51,902 nucleotides of DNA from Clostridiales bacterium (GCA_022785125.1 JALFRA010000024.1:1-51902); one strand, 5' to 3'; positions 23,090 through 32,495 are shown, counted from the stretch's first letter. Notes: generated by a model from the letters alone, not told the origin. Translations and numbers: made by a program.

Positions 23090-24186
23090 CAGGTGGTCAC
23101 CTCCAGGCTGCCAATCACCGGTACCTGATCAGGCTGCACTGTGGTATCCGCCGTTCCCCCGTTGACGGTGAGGGAGGTGGCATTGATCACACCGTCAACG
23201 GTCAGCAGCAGCGCCAAGATCCGGTTATAGATCACGGTATAGGCCTTGTCGTCCTCCGGCGCATAGTAGATCACGTCGTATTTCTCCCGGATCAGGCCGG
23301 CCAGGTACTCCGCCAGCCGCTCCTGAAAGGCTGTTTCTACAGCTTCAGCCGATGTGGCGGAAGATATGATCACTACCGCCGCCACATTCACCTCCAGGGG
23401 CGTGGGGGCGCTTACCGCCACTGTGGCGCCCACCGGCCGCTGGCTGTCAATGAGTGTCTGGCACTCCTCCACGATCTCCGGGGAGGCCGGTGCCATTGTA
23501 CTGTCAACCAGAGTCACACCCACGGTGCCAGCCCCCTCTGCCAGCTCTACCACCTTGGCGTCTCCAACACCCGGTACCGACATGGCCCAGGCCCGGTACT
23601 GCCAGCCATTGGTACCGTTAATCGGCTTCTGCCGGCGCTCCTGGATACGCCGGAGCAGAGCGGCGTCGCTTTCGGTGTCAGTGCCGCCGGAAGCCTGCTG
23701 ATTGGAGAAGGAGGTCAGGCCGGGCAGATTGATAAACATACTGACAATCGCTCCAGGGCCTACATTGTAGTCAGCGCCCTCCTGGGCAGCCTCCAGGACA
23801 CCGTTGGCCGTTTCGCCCTCCGGGATGGTCACGCTCTCCATCAGGGCAAATTGAAGGCCTGTGGCGGTCAGGAACAGCGTGCCAGCCGGGATCACAGCGC
23901 CAGCGCTGCCGGTCAGCGTAATGCCACACCGGGCTTTGGTGCCCGGCCTGCGGGTGATGTTGAAATAGGTCTGCCCTACCAGATCCAAATACCCTCCGCT
24001 GGTTTCGTCCACAAAGAGCATGGACACCACAGACGGCAGCGCCTGATAAAATTCGCTGATCTGCCGGGCCGCCGCCCCCACTGTGGCATCGGCATAACTG
24101 CCCGCCATGGAGGAGAGGCCAGTCTCCTGGTCGATATCAGCCAGCATCTCAGCCTTGATCTGCTCCTGGGTGCGGTCCTCAAACAT
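23089..24186 (-). CDS. xkdT: Baseplate J-like protein (XkdT)
   Basis: 365 residues. Contains the baseplate J pattern: LVGQTYFNITRRPGTKARCG, ALLRRIQERRQKPINGTNGW, VGVTLVDS and the C-terminal VDGVINATSLTVNGGTAD. Forms the wedge of contractile tail baseplates. Overlaps both neighbours by a few bases. Length fits XkdT. Confidence 0.92.
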   Translation of the reverse strand: MFEDRTQEQIKAEMLADIDQETGLSSMAGSYADATVGAAARQISEFYQALPSVVSMLFVDETSGGYLDLVGQTYFNITRRPGTKARCGITLTGSAGAVIPAGTLFLTATGLQFALMESVTIPEGETANGVLEAAQEGADYNVGPGAIVSMFINLPGLTSFSNQQASGGTDTESDAALLRRIQERRQKPINGTNGWQYRAWAMSVPGVGDAKVVELAEGAGTVGVTLVDSTMAPASPEIVEECQTLIDSQRPVGATVAVSAPTPLEVNVAAVVIISSATSAEAVETAFQERLAEYLAGLIREKYDVIYYAPEDDKAYTVIYNRILALLLTVDGVINATSLTVNGGTADTTVQPDQVPVIGSLEVTT

Positions 24187-24592
24187 AGAAACCCTCCTTC
24201 CCGTAGACCGTGGTAAGCTCCACCCTCATATGGAACGTGGAGCCATCAAAGGACGCCTCCGTCACGTCTACAGCGGTAATATAGGGAGATACCAGCAGGG
24301 CGTCCTGCAGGTATCGGGTGGCCTCGCTGATTTTGGTATCCGCCTGGTATGGCTGGCCCACCAGGGCCTCCAGCTCGCATCCGTAGGACCAGGAGAAGGC
24401 CGCCCATTGATAGCGGGCGGTGGCAACAGCCCGCCAGGCCCAGCTTTTGACCGCCTCCAGGCCGGTGACCACCACCGGCTGGCCGCTCTCCCACCGGGGC
24501 GTCCCGGCCTCATAGTCCATGGCCACATCGGTGTAGAGAGGTAGTTCCACATTCTCAGCAACCGGTGTGGAAAACATGGGGAAAAGCGTCAT
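24179..24592 (-). CDS. xkdS: XkdS-type baseplate protein (DUF2634)
   Basis: 137 residues with DVAMDYEAGTPRWESGQPVV, SWAWRAVATARYQWAAFSW and a conserved YLQDALLVSPYITAVDV. This matches the DUF2634/gp25-like wedge proteins of PBSX. Overlaps xkdT and the XkdR-type gene. Confidence 0.87.
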   Translation of the reverse strand: MTLFPMFSTPVAENVELPLYTDVAMDYEAGTPRWESGQPVVVTGLEAVKSWAWRAVATARYQWAAFSWSYGCELEALVGQPYQADTKISEATRYLQDALLVSPYITAVDVTEASFDGSTFHMRVELTTVYGKEGFYV

Positions 24593-24954
24593 GGCGTCAC
24601 CACCTTACAGAGGATGTAGTAGGTCTGCCGGTCCAGGGAGAGCACCGCCACACTGTCCCCCGCCTGTAAGGCAGCCGTTTTCCGGGTCAGATCTCCCGGC
24701 TCCACCTCCGTGGTCACAGAGCCCATGGAGCCCGTGCCGGTCAGTGTGCCGGACAGGCCGGGGTCATACCCGGCCAGCAGCGCCGCATTGATGCGCAGAG
24801 ACTCCGCCCCTACGTCCAACCCATCTACCCGGACCTTCAGCGGGGAAACGCTGACCACAGTCCCGATCAAAACCGGGGAGGGGTCGGCCACCTGTCTGGC
24901 CGCCGCCCCCATGCTCCGGGCGATCCGCCCGGCGTTTTCTTCAAATGTGTTCAT
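24589..24954 (-). CDS. xkdR: XkdR-type protein (DUF2577)
   Basis: 121 residues. VLIGTVVSVSPLKVRVDGLD, GDLTRKTAALQAGDSVAVLS and QTYYILCKVV fit DUF2577 proteins, small beta-barrel parts of the baseplate hub region. Position between XkdQ and XkdS supports it. Confidence 0.85.
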   Translation of the reverse strand: MNTFEENAGRIARSMGAAARQVADPSPVLIGTVVSVSPLKVRVDGLDVGAESLRINAALLAGYDPGLSGTLTGTGSMGSVTTEVEPGDLTRKTAALQAGDSVAVLSLDRQTYYILCKVVTP

Positions 24955-25928
24955 TTGAGCTCACTCCCCGAGATGGTGTCGTCCGCCAGATTGCGGAAAT
25001 TCAGCTTGACCTTGCAGTAATACTGGCCGTTCTTCCAGGTGTGGGTGTCGCTCTCGATCCAAAACAGGCCGGTCACCCCGCTGCCGGTATCCCGCAGCTT
25101 GACGGCATTGCCGGAGATCAGCCGGATATCCCCCAGCGTCTCCACCGTCAGGTTCTGCTGGAGGCCATGGTCCTCCAGCCAGGCCTTGGCCTCCGCCCCG
25201 GCGTCCTCCCCAGCCTTTTGGATCAGGACGTGCTCCAACCGGCCGTTCAGGCCGATAGAGTCCTTGTCCTCCACCCGGCGTACCAGGGCGCCGGTATCGG
25301 TACGGATGACCACACTGTTCTGCAGATTGGAGATGTCCCAGGTGTTGGTGACCCCCATGGTGCTCTTGATGTCCAGGGTGGCGGCACTGGGCTTCTCCAC
25401 CACCTCCAGCGCACCTGAGCCTGTAAAGCGGGCCAGGTAGCGCTTCCCGTTTTTCTGGGCAGCCAGGGCATACAGGGACTTGATGATCTTGTCCAGCGCT
25501 ATGCCAGGGAACTTGCGTGACACGGTCAACCCCGTCTTGGCCAGGCTTGCCACCGGGATGTTGTAGTCCCGACAGATGGCGGCCACGGCGGTCTCGGGCG
25601 CTGCGTTTGCAAATTGGTACCAGCCCTCATTTTTTACCAGGTACCGCCCACGATCCAGGGCGGACAGGTCCACCACAGAGGACTGGGAGCTGGTGGTGGC
25701 GGAGAGCAGCGGCCCGGCAAAGAGCTGTATCCCCTCCCGCCGGAAGATCAGCTGAGCCCCCTCCACCAGCTCCGGAGGGGGCACGCTGCCGTCTTTGGGC
25801 ACCGCCAATGAGGCTGACAGTTCCCGGGCGGTCTGGCTGTCCGAGCCGCTCCAGGTAATAGTCTGGACCAGCTGCGTCACGTCTCTGGAGGTCCCGCTGG
25901 GGGCTGTCAGGATCAGCTCATAGTCCAT
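24951..25928 (-). CDS. xkdQ: XkdQ-like baseplate hub protein
   Basis: 325 residues. Contains VQTITWSGSDSQTARELSAS, RGRYLVKNEGWYQFANAAPE and FWIESDTHTWKNGQYYCKVK, the pattern of XkdQ (gpD/gp27-like hub) proteins. It sits between the LysM protein and DUF2577, as in PBSX. Likely the central hub through which the tube is capped. Confidence 0.87.
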   Translation of the reverse strand: MDYELILTAPSGTSRDVTQLVQTITWSGSDSQTARELSASLAVPKDGSVPPPELVEGAQLIFRREGIQLFAGPLLSATTSSQSSVVDLSALDRGRYLVKNEGWYQFANAAPETAVAAICRDYNIPVASLAKTGLTVSRKFPGIALDKIIKSLYALAAQKNGKRYLARFTGSGALEVVEKPSAATLDIKSTMGVTNTWDISNLQNSVVIRTDTGALVRRVEDKDSIGLNGRLEHVLIQKAGEDAGAEAKAWLEDHGLQQNLTVETLGDIRLISGNAVKLRDTGSGVTGLFWIESDTHTWKNGQYYCKVKLNFRNLADDTISGSELK

Positions 25929-25932
25929 ACCG

Positions 25933-26703
25933 TCACCTCATGGCCGCCTGCTCTTTGGCAAGCTGGACCTTCCAGACCTTATCTTCCTTGCTGTAGACCG
26001 TCTTTGTGGCCTTGGCGGTCTTGACGCTGGCGCTCACCTTCATGGCTGCCGGCAGCTGGTCCTTGGGCGGGATGGTGAGCACCTGCCCGGGATAGATCAG
26101 ATTGGGATTCTTGATGATCTTGCTGTTGGCGGCGGCCAGCCGGTAGGCCAGGCTGCCGTCCCCGTAAAATTTACGGCAGATCCCCGAGAGGGTGTCTCCC
26201 GCCTGGACGGTGTAGGTCCGGGTGGAGGCCGCGCCTGTACCGGCGTCCCTGGATGTCTGGGCATCGCCGCCGGAGATGGCCAGGACCGGCGTCTCCGGCG
26301 CCGTATACTGCCGCAGAGAGATAGAGGCATAGACATCGTTGGTGCCGTCCCGCTCGCCATAGGTCACGCTCTCCAGCAGCACCAGGGCGTTGGTAGGCGT
26401 CCCCGACACCATCCAGCGTACCGGCTTGCGGCTGTCGCTCCATCGCTGAAGCTGCTCCAGGTACACATAGGGATTGGCCACGGCTCCGGGGTTGCAGAAG
26501 GGATATAGCTTGGCCGGAAACAGCACATCCGACAGGGTGCAGCTGCCCATCAGGCGGCCGCCGGGCAGATTGATCTCCCCCAGCTGATCCAACTGGATGG
26601 TCTCCACCCGGCTGCCGTGGGTCCAGTCATAAGAGGGCGGCGTCACCGGCAGGACTAGCTCCTTGCCGGCGGCCGGTTCCAAAAAGGATATGATCCGTCT
26701 CAT
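25933..26703 (-). CDS. xkdP: LysM-containing tail protein (XkdP)
   Basis: 256 residues. The N-terminal tail domain (residues 1-150) has TIQLDQLGEINLPGGRLMGS and PVRWMVSGTPTNALVLLESV. A LysM repeat lies at about 165-220 (TYTVQAGDTLSGICRKFYGD, KNPNLIYPGQVLTIPP). LysM binds peptidoglycan. XkdP sits at the tail tip near the hub. Overlaps the tape measure gene by 4 bp. Confidence 0.9.
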   Translation of the reverse strand: MRRIISFLEPAAGKELVLPVTPPSYDWTHGSRVETIQLDQLGEINLPGGRLMGSCTLSDVLFPAKLYPFCNPGAVANPYVYLEQLQRWSDSRKPVRWMVSGTPTNALVLLESVTYGERDGTNDVYASISLRQYTAPETPVLAISGGDAQTSRDAGTGAASTRTYTVQAGDTLSGICRKFYGDGSLAYRLAAANSKIIKNPNLIYPGQVLTIPPKDQLPAAMKVSASVKTAKATKTVYSKEDKVWKVQLAKEQAAMR

Positions 26704-28745
26704 GACAGCACCCCCGCCGCGAACTTCAGCTCGATCTGGTCTGCCAGCCGCTGGGCGACCTCCTCAGCAGATACCCCCGCGCCGAACTGGTTGCCGCTGA
26801 TGTAGATGGCAATACGGGGTTTTGGCTTGCTGTCAGCCTCCCGGGCCTCCCGGGCGGTGAGGACCCGTTCTCCCTCATGGAGGAGGGCGGGAAAATCATT
26901 ATAGGGGACACGATTCAGGCCGTAGGCGTTCTTCCTCCACCAGCCCCATGTTCCGCCGGGCAGGGCATCCTGTGTACTGGTCCCCTGTCCCTTGCTGAAC
27001 TCCTGCTGGGTATCATAATTGTTCCGCCATCCATTCAGTGCTGCTGTATTCTCCCGGATCGCACCGATCAGATCCAGTTCACTGTCGTGGACAAGCTGAT
27101 ATGCACTGCTGCTCTCATAGGCTGCAGTAGCCAAAGCTTCCGCCTCCATGCGTAGGTTGTCCATCTTAAGACCTGCCTCCTGGCTTCCATTTTCATAGTC
27201 GGCGGATGCCTTGATGAAGTCTCCTCGCATTTCTCTCAGCTCGGCTGCCGTCTTATCATCGAAAAGGCCCGGTGTGGTCTCCTGCCCAAGCAGAACCGCG
27301 CTGAGGGCCTCCCTGGTATACTGATCGGACAGATTGTCCAAATAGGCCTGGTTTTGTCCGGCAATGGTGTTGAGGTTAGACACCGCCTCACCCAACAAGC
27401 CACCGTAGGCGTCGATCTCCTGCTGGAGACCGCTTGCCCGCGTCTCGTTGTATCCGTTACCCCTGGCTGCGTCAATTTCTGTCATCGCGTCCTCCAGGGT
27501 GGATGTAAGCCCGCTAAAGGTTTGCGACATGACCTCCATGGCACCGCCATACATGGACTCCATGCCGGACTGGATAATGTCCACGGCATCCTGCCCCTTG
27601 ATCTTACCTTTGGAGATCATGTCGTAGATTTCACCCTGGCTCTTGCCGTAGGCCTCTGCCAGCATACCGATGACATTGACACCACGTTCCTGGAGAATAT
27701 TCAGGTACTCCAGACTGGCCTTGCCGGAACCCTGCATCCGGCTCATGGCCTGGGCCATCATGGTCATATCCTCGGCAGTGACACCAACGGCACTACCGGC
27801 GTCGCCGATGGCGGCCATCAAGTCCAGCATCCGCTCCGGGCTATCCCCAAAGCCGGTGGCCAAAGCCCGGCTCATGTTGGTCAGATCGCTGTACTCCATA
27901 GGCGTAGCAGCCGCCATGACCCGCAGGTCGGATAAATACTTGCTGCCGGTTCCCTGGCCCAACAGGCGATTAAAGGCGATCTCATCCAGCTCCCGCTGAG
28001 ATGCAGTGGCAGATCCGCTGGTCAGGCTCTCCTGCTCCTGCTGCTGCCCCTGCTCATAAAGCTGCTGGTAATACTCTTTAAACGCATCGTCCTGCTGCTC
28101 ATAAATCTGAGCACCTCCGCCGACCAGCCCCACCAGACCGCCCAGAGCAGCACCAATCGCCGTTCCGACGCCAGGTGCTATCATAGATCCAATAGCCGCA
28201 CCGCTGCCAGCGCCACCCAGGGCACTGGAAAACAGGCTTCCCACATCGCTGCCGAAGGCGGAGCCAACCAGGGTACCGGCCCACTGACTGACTACATCTC
28301 CCAACATGGACGAGGCTCCCGCCTGGCCCAGGGCAGACAACACACCTCCTGCACTGCCTGCCCGGTTATCCGCCCGGCTGAGGGCACCGGAGGCATTTTC
28401 CATATCACGAGTGGTCTGCCGCACCTGCCGGCTCACCAGATCATATTGCTGGCGAATATTTTCAAGGTTTTCCTCGGCCTTTTTCCAGTCTGCCTCAGCC
28501 GCCTGTCGTTCAGCCTCTGTGGCGCTGTCTCCCAGCGCTTCAAAGGCCTGCTGGGCGGCTTGGGCCTCTCGCTTGGCACTGGACAAGTCAACCCGCATAT
28601 TGACCCTGGTAGCATTCAGCCGGTCCAGTTCGCTCTGGAGGGCGGTGACATCGGAACGGAAGTTGGTCATGGAGTTCTTCATCCCGACGATAGCGGACGA
28701 AAGATTGTCCTGCACGCTCATAGCGATGCTGGCGTCAGTTGGCAT
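26700..28745 (-). CDS. Tail tape measure protein
   Basis: 681 residues. A coiled-coil N-terminus (FRSDVTALQSELDRLN, AEADWKKAEENLENIRQQYD) is followed by a glycine/alanine-rich membrane-like stretch (SALGGAGSGAAIGSMIAPGV) and the tape-measure core (MMAQAMSRMQGSGKASLEYL, LQERGVNVIGMLAEAYGKSQ). The C-terminus ends in an Xkd-type tail. Length sets the tail length; at 681 residues it predicts a fairly short contractile tail. Preceded by the frameshifting chaperone genes as usual. Confidence 0.9.
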   Translation of the reverse strand: MPTDASIAMSVQDNLSSAIVGMKNSMTNFRSDVTALQSELDRLNATRVNMRVDLSSAKREAQAAQQAFEALGDSATEAERQAAEADWKKAEENLENIRQQYDLVSRQVRQTTRDMENASGALSRADNRAGSAGGVLSALGQAGASSMLGDVVSQWAGTLVGSAFGSDVGSLFSSALGGAGSGAAIGSMIAPGVGTAIGAALGGLVGLVGGGAQIYEQQDDAFKEYYQQLYEQGQQQEQESLTSGSATASQRELDEIAFNRLLGQGTGSKYLSDLRVMAAATPMEYSDLTNMSRALATGFGDSPERMLDLMAAIGDAGSAVGVTAEDMTMMAQAMSRMQGSGKASLEYLNILQERGVNVIGMLAEAYGKSQGEIYDMISKGKIKGQDAVDIIQSGMESMYGGAMEVMSQTFSGLTSTLEDAMTEIDAARGNGYNETRASGLQQEIDAYGGLLGEAVSNLNTIAGQNQAYLDNLSDQYTREALSAVLLGQETTPGLFDDKTAAELREMRGDFIKASADYENGSQEAGLKMDNLRMEAEALATAAYESSSAYQLVHDSELDLIGAIRENTAALNGWRNNYDTQQEFSKGQGTSTQDALPGGTWGWWRKNAYGLNRVPYNDFPALLHEGERVLTAREAREADSKPKPRIAIYISGNQFGAGVSAEEVAQRLADQIELKFAAGVLS

Positions 28746-28902
28746 TACGGTCCCTCCTCCCTCCGCCTCTCATAGTCGATCATCATGGCACAGATCACAG
28801 CACGTTCCCCGGGCGGGAGGCGGAAGAACGCTCCGGGGAAGATACCGTGTCGGATCAGCAGCCGCTGAGCCGCTGCCAGCTCTGTGTCATGGGTTAGTTT
28901 TT
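28745..28902 (-). CDS. -1 frameshift extension of the tail-assembly chaperone
   Basis: Continuing in the -1 frame after the A AAA AAC slippery site, the sequence encodes 50 residues (LTHDTELAAAQRLLIRHGIF ... ERAVICAMMIDYERRREEGP) and stops at the tape measure start. It has no good start or ribosome binding site of its own. The arrangement equals lambda G/GT: a short chaperone and a 188-residue fused form that recruits tape measure and tube subunits. Confidence 0.8.
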
Positions 28903-29310
28903 TTCCAGGTCCTCCAGGGCTACGCCCACGGCCACATCCTGCAGCACGTCCGGCTCCTCCTCCAGGGCAATCACAGCGCCTGGGCCATAACCGTTGAGCG
29001 TGTCGCACTGGCGCAGAATGGCCCGCACCTCACCGGGTCTCAGCAGCTTTTTCAGTGCGTCCACCGGCGTGGGACATCCCATGTGGTCCTGATACCAGGC
29101 CTTGTCCTTAAAATTGGGGCTGACACAGCTGGCCAGCATATAGTGGAGATCCGCGTCCTCCGTGCCCCGCAGGGCAGTCAGCTTGTTGTAGGGGATCTCC
29201 TTCAGGGTAATGGACAGGCCCAGGCGGGTCACCTGGACCATAGCCGTCTCAGGCTCCGTCACAGGAATCTCCAGCAGAGACCGGGCGATAGATTTTTCCT
29301 TGTTCTCCAT
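28894..29310 (-). CDS. xkdN: XkdN-type tail-assembly chaperone
   Basis: 138 residues starting MENKEKSIARSLLEIPVTEP, with LSITLKEIPYNKLTALRGTE and an acidic end, like XkdN. It lies between tube and tape measure genes. Its last codons GAA AAA AAC TAA contain the slippery heptamer, so most ribosomes stop here and a fraction enter the -1 frame. Confidence 0.85.
   Translation of the reverse strand: MENKEKSIARSLLEIPVTEPETAMVQVTRLGLSITLKEIPYNKLTALRGTEDADLHYMLASCVSPNFKDKAWYQDHMGCPTPVDALKKLLRPGEVRAILRQCDTLNGYGPGAVIALEEEPDVLQDVAVGVALEDLEKN
28897..28903 (-). promoter_or_regulatory. Programmed -1 ribosomal frameshift site (A AAA AAC)
   Basis: The heptamer A AAA AAC sits in the correct phase immediately before the TAA stop of XkdN. 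The -1 frame is open for 50 codons up to the tape measure gene. Such sites are conserved at this place in tailed phages. Confidence 0.82.
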
Positions 29311-29320
29311 AGTTTCCTCC

Positions 29321-29761
29321 TTACTCCACCGGGATCACGTCCAGCAGCTCAAACCGAGTAAAGGTAAACGGCGCTGTGATCTTACCGGCTGTCGCTGCCT
29401 GCCAGTCTGCCAGGGTCAGGTCGGTGAACTGCACACCGTAGTAGGCGATGCGCTCCGCGCCGGCGCTGTCCGGGTCCGCCAGCTTGGAGATGACCGTCAT
29501 CTCGGGGATCTGGCCGTCCTGGATGGACTGCATCCGGATCAGCATCCCACTGTCCACCTTATAGAGCATCAAGGAGCCTGTACCCTCGCCTCCAGTGGCC
29601 TTGGTCTGGGTCATAAACTCGCCGCACAGAGCCAGCTTCTCGCTGTTGATGGCTACCTTACCCTGGCACCCATAGCACTCGGCCAGTCGATCTCCATCCA
29701 GCCACACGGTCCCGTATGTACCATTGGGCACCCGCTTGGCCGTCATATTGGATCTTGCCAT
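29321..29761 (-). CDS. xkdM: Tail tube protein (XkdM)
   Basis: 146 residues: TAKRVPNGTYGTVWLDGDRL, VAINSEKLALCGEFMTQTKA, GTGSLMLYKVDSGMLIRMQS and PFTFTRFELLDVIP. This is the DUF2001/XkdM inner tube of PBSX-like contractile tails. Directly downstream of the sheath gene. Copy number high; subunits stack inside the sheath. Confidence 0.9.
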   Translation of the reverse strand: MARSNMTAKRVPNGTYGTVWLDGDRLAECYGCQGKVAINSEKLALCGEFMTQTKATGGEGTGSLMLYKVDSGMLIRMQSIQDGQIPEMTVISKLADPDSAGAERIAYYGVQFTDLTLADWQAATAGKITAPFTFTRFELLDVIPVE

Positions 29762-29773
29762 GATCGTTCCTCC

Positions 29774-30871
29774 TTACAGGTTATTGAACAGGACCTCGAA
29801 GTCCTCCATAGCGTCTACCAGGCGGCCGCCGCACCGGATGAACACCCAGGACCCGGTCTGATACTCCAGGACCTCCTTTCGGGTCATGCCAGAGGTATCC
29901 ACCCCCTGACTGGTCAGCCACAGCAGCTGCCGCTCATAGTCCACCTCGGCATAGCTCTCCCCAGCAGAGAGGACGCCAGCCCGCTCCAGGTAACGGAAAT
30001 AGTCCGAAATCGCGGTGACCAGGATCTGCTTGTTATCGTAGGTATTGGGATACCGGCCCAGATACTCATTTTCGATGGTGGTACGCAGGTAGTAGGAAAT
30101 CAGGTCCATGCCCTCCACAATCTTGATCCGGCTCCAGTCCTGTTTCCCTTCCGGGGGAATGGTAGTAAGAGAATTGACTGCCCGGGCGATCTTGGCCTGG
30201 AGCCCGTCGTGGATCAGGATGAGCTTGCCGTTGTTAATAGCCGTCGTCTGCTCCTCCGTGGTCCGGTCCGTAACGGCTGTCAGCTCTGGCAGCGCCGCAT
30301 AGGTGGCGCTCATACCCATAGGGATACCGGCCAGGATACCGGCCATTCTGGCGCAGTATTCCGCCGCCGTCACCCCACCGGCAGCATCCATCATTCCGGT
30401 CTCATCCAGTTCGATAATACCCATATCGTCGCTGCCGGCAGTCTTCCAGGGCTTCACCAGCTTAACAGGACGGTAAATGGCCCGCTGGGCCTTCACCCAC
30501 TCCACCAGCTTGGTCATCTCGTCGTCCGTTACATCCTTGGGGCCTGCCAGGTAGTCGATGGGGTATTTCTCAATGGCCTTCAGGCCGCCCTCCAGGGCGG
30601 TGGTATCGCCGGAATCCGTGTCGATGACCACCAGGGTCACCAGGCTGGGCACGCCCCGGTCACTGCCTTCAAAGGCGGTAAGGATATGCTTCTTGTTATC
30701 CTCCCCCAGCCCGGTGGGGATCATGGCCGTGGAGGTCAGCTGATGGACTCCCTGGCTGGCAGCGTCCCGCACAAAAATAGCCACGTTGCCCTTTTTGCTC
30801 CGGTTGGCCACCTCTGCCGCCGCCTTTTCAAAGGCGATCTTCAACACGGGCAGGCCGTTTGTAGTTGCCAT
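29774..30871 (-). CDS. xkdK: Contractile tail sheath protein (XkdK)
   Basis: 365 residues, ATG after GAGGTGAG. VLKIAFEKAAAEVANRSKKG, GPKDVTDDEMTKLVEWVKAQ, AGILAGIPMGMSATYAALPE and EVDYERQLLWLTSQGVDTSG fit the XkdK sheath family. Its presence makes this a myovirus-type particle. Followed by tube, chaperone and tape measure in the canonical order. Confidence 0.92.
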   Translation of the reverse strand: MATTNGLPVLKIAFEKAAAEVANRSKKGNVAIFVRDAASQGVHQLTSTAMIPTGLGEDNKKHILTAFEGSDRGVPSLVTLVVIDTDSGDTTALEGGLKAIEKYPIDYLAGPKDVTDDEMTKLVEWVKAQRAIYRPVKLVKPWKTAGSDDMGIIELDETGMMDAAGGVTAAEYCARMAGILAGIPMGMSATYAALPELTAVTDRTTEEQTTAINNGKLILIHDGLQAKIARAVNSLTTIPPEGKQDWSRIKIVEGMDLISYYLRTTIENEYLGRYPNTYDNKQILVTAISDYFRYLERAGVLSAGESYAEVDYERQLLWLTSQGVDTSGMTRKEVLEYQTGSWVFIRCGGRLVDAMEDFEVLFNNL

Positions 30872-30889
30872 AATATCTCACCTCGTATA

Positions 30890-31396
30890 TTAGATTGTCC
30901 GCTCGTCCGGGGACTGAGCGGAAAAAGTTCTGCTGCACTCGATATGCTCCATCTTTGGCACTGCACTGCTCACAGGATCTGTCATGTCATCCGGATCATG
31001 ATAGCCCGGCCGCTCATCCATCCAGGCGGCGGAGAACGTAACAAAGGCGCTGCCCATGTCCATGCCGTCCCCGTTTGCCGTCAGTGTGATCCATCGGTCA
31101 CCCACCTGGATGGAGGGAGACGCAAAGGCCAGCAGCACCGCCTCCTGATCCTTCCGCAGCGCCTCGGTGGAGCTGACGTCATACTCATCTGTGGAGCAGA
31201 ACAGCTCCAGGCTGGCTTCCATCTCCCATTGGACCATCGAGATGTTGGCCGGCGTCGTCTCGCTGGAGGTAACATACAGATAGCTGCTGGGCCGGTGGTG
31301 ATCCACAGGGCAAAAATCCCGGTAGATCATCCTGTCCGGCCACAGCTTGGCGATCACATCCGCAATCGCATTGCAAACGTCCATACTGGTTGTCAT
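30890..31396 (-). CDS. Tail terminator/completion-type protein
   Basis: 168 residues with MDVCNAIADVIAKLWPDRMI, SSYLYVTSSETTPANISMVQ and QVGDRWITLTANGDGMDMGS. Size, fold pattern and location just upstream of the sheath gene fit the DUF6838-like tail terminator group. Overlaps the preceding gene by 4 bp. Confidence 0.7.
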   Translation of the reverse strand: MTTSMDVCNAIADVIAKLWPDRMIYRDFCPVDHHRPSSYLYVTSSETTPANISMVQWEMEASLELFCSTDEYDVSSTEALRKDQEAVLLAFASPSIQVGDRWITLTANGDGMDMGSAFVTFSAAWMDERPGYHDPDDMTDPVSSAVPKMEHIECSRTFSAQSPDERTI

Positions 31397-31869
31397 GTTT
31401 TTCCCTCCAATCTGGCCGCCACCTCGGCGGCCAGCGCCTTCAGCTGCTCCGCACCCATGCCGGAGAGCTGGCTGCGGACCGATGCGTAGAAGTGCAGGCC
31501 GGGCACCGCCGCGACATTGATCCGAGCCCGGTATTGATAGCCGTCCCGCTTCTGCTGGCTGGGTCTGCGGTGCTTGTGGCCGCCCTCAATGGCGTTGGTC
31601 ACATAGCCCACGGCGTATTTCTTGCCGCCGGCTGTGGTCTTGTAGGTATCGGCCTTGGGCCGGACCGCCACATAGCCGTTTTTGGAGCCGATATACCGCT
31701 CTTGCCACCCCCGGACTGTGCCGGTACCGGGGATCTCCCTCTGGACACTGGACAGCATCTCCTTTCCAATTTCCGCTAACAGTTCCCGCTTCATGTTGGG
31801 GAATTCCCGCTGCAAAGCATCCCAGTCGGCTAGGATCTTGTCCAATCCATCCATCTGTACACTAGGCAC
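31393..31869 (-). CDS. HK97 gp10-like head-tail protein
   Basis: 158 residues from GTG at 31869 (AGAGGAGG at 7-nt spacing). MDGLDKILADWDALQREFPN, then SSVQREIPGTGTVRGWQER, and GLHFYASVRSQLSG. This is the HK97 gp10/virion morphogenesis type. It probably helps join tail to head. Confidence 0.78.
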   Translation of the reverse strand: MPSVQMDGLDKILADWDALQREFPNMKRELLAEIGKEMLSSVQREIPGTGTVRGWQERYIGSKNGYVAVRPKADTYKTTAGGKKYAVGYVTNAIEGGHKHRRPSQQKRDGYQYRARINVAAVPGLHFYASVRSQLSGMGAEQLKALAAEVAARLEGKT

Positions 31870-31883
31870 TTCCAGGCCTCCTC

Positions 31884-32495
31884 TCACACGTCCCGGCTGA
31901 ACTCCATCTCATACTCGTTTTTGTAATCGTCCAGCACATGACAGGTCTGGACATGATACACAGCGGCCGCCGGTCCGTCCTGGACCGTCACCAGGTCGCC
32001 CTCCCGCAGCTGGATGGGCTTGGAGGTCACCAGCACCAGGCCACGGCGGGCCTTGGCAAAGGTGTCCTCCTTTTCGTATTTCACATATTTTTCTGTAAGC
32101 ACGCCGGGGAAGGTCACAGGCGGCTTTTCCGTCTTTACAGGCCGGTTCCCGGACCCTACGGTGGTGATGTACCCCTGCCCGATACAGCGCACTACGCTCA
32201 CCAGAGCCGCCCCCGCATACAGATGATTTCTGTCGCGTTTGGTAATGTCTGCGAGAAACAGGTGCTGCCCCTTCCAGCGCAGGGCGTTGTGAAGGGTGAG
32301 GGGCTGGGTGCGCAGCACAATGGCGGCGTCCCTGGCCCCCACGCCGACCTTGGAAAACAGATTGGTCTTGGCGGTCTGCTCCACCTGGCCCCAGGCCCGG
32401 CGGACGGTCACCCACTCCCACACCCCGGCAGAGGTCTCCCGCAGCTCCAGCACCTCCAGGTGCTGGTCCAGCTTACCCGCTCCGATGTAGGACAT
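31884..32495 (-). CDS. Head closure/head-tail adaptor protein
   Basis: 203 residues. The N-terminal half (LDQHLEVLELRETSAGVWEW, RRAWGQVEQTAKTNLFSKVG, LTLHNALRWKGQHLFLADIT) is a head-tail joining (stopper) domain. A beta-rich extension follows. Located between connector and gp10-like genes as expected. Confidence 0.75.
   Translation of the reverse strand: MSYIGAGKLDQHLEVLELRETSAGVWEWVTVRRAWGQVEQTAKTNLFSKVGVGARDAAIVLRTQPLTLHNALRWKGQHLFLADITKRDRNHLYAGAALVSVVRCIGQGYITTVGSGNRPVKTEKPPVTFPGVLTEKYVKYEKEDTFAKARRGLVLVTSKPIQLREGDLVTVQDGPAAAVYHVQTCHVLDDYKNEYEMEFSRDV

Noticed and set aside
29210-31489. 759-codon plus-strand frame antisense to the tail genes
   Set aside because: Shadow frame caused by GC-rich codon use of the sheath, tube and chaperone genes; no ribosome binding site or domain.
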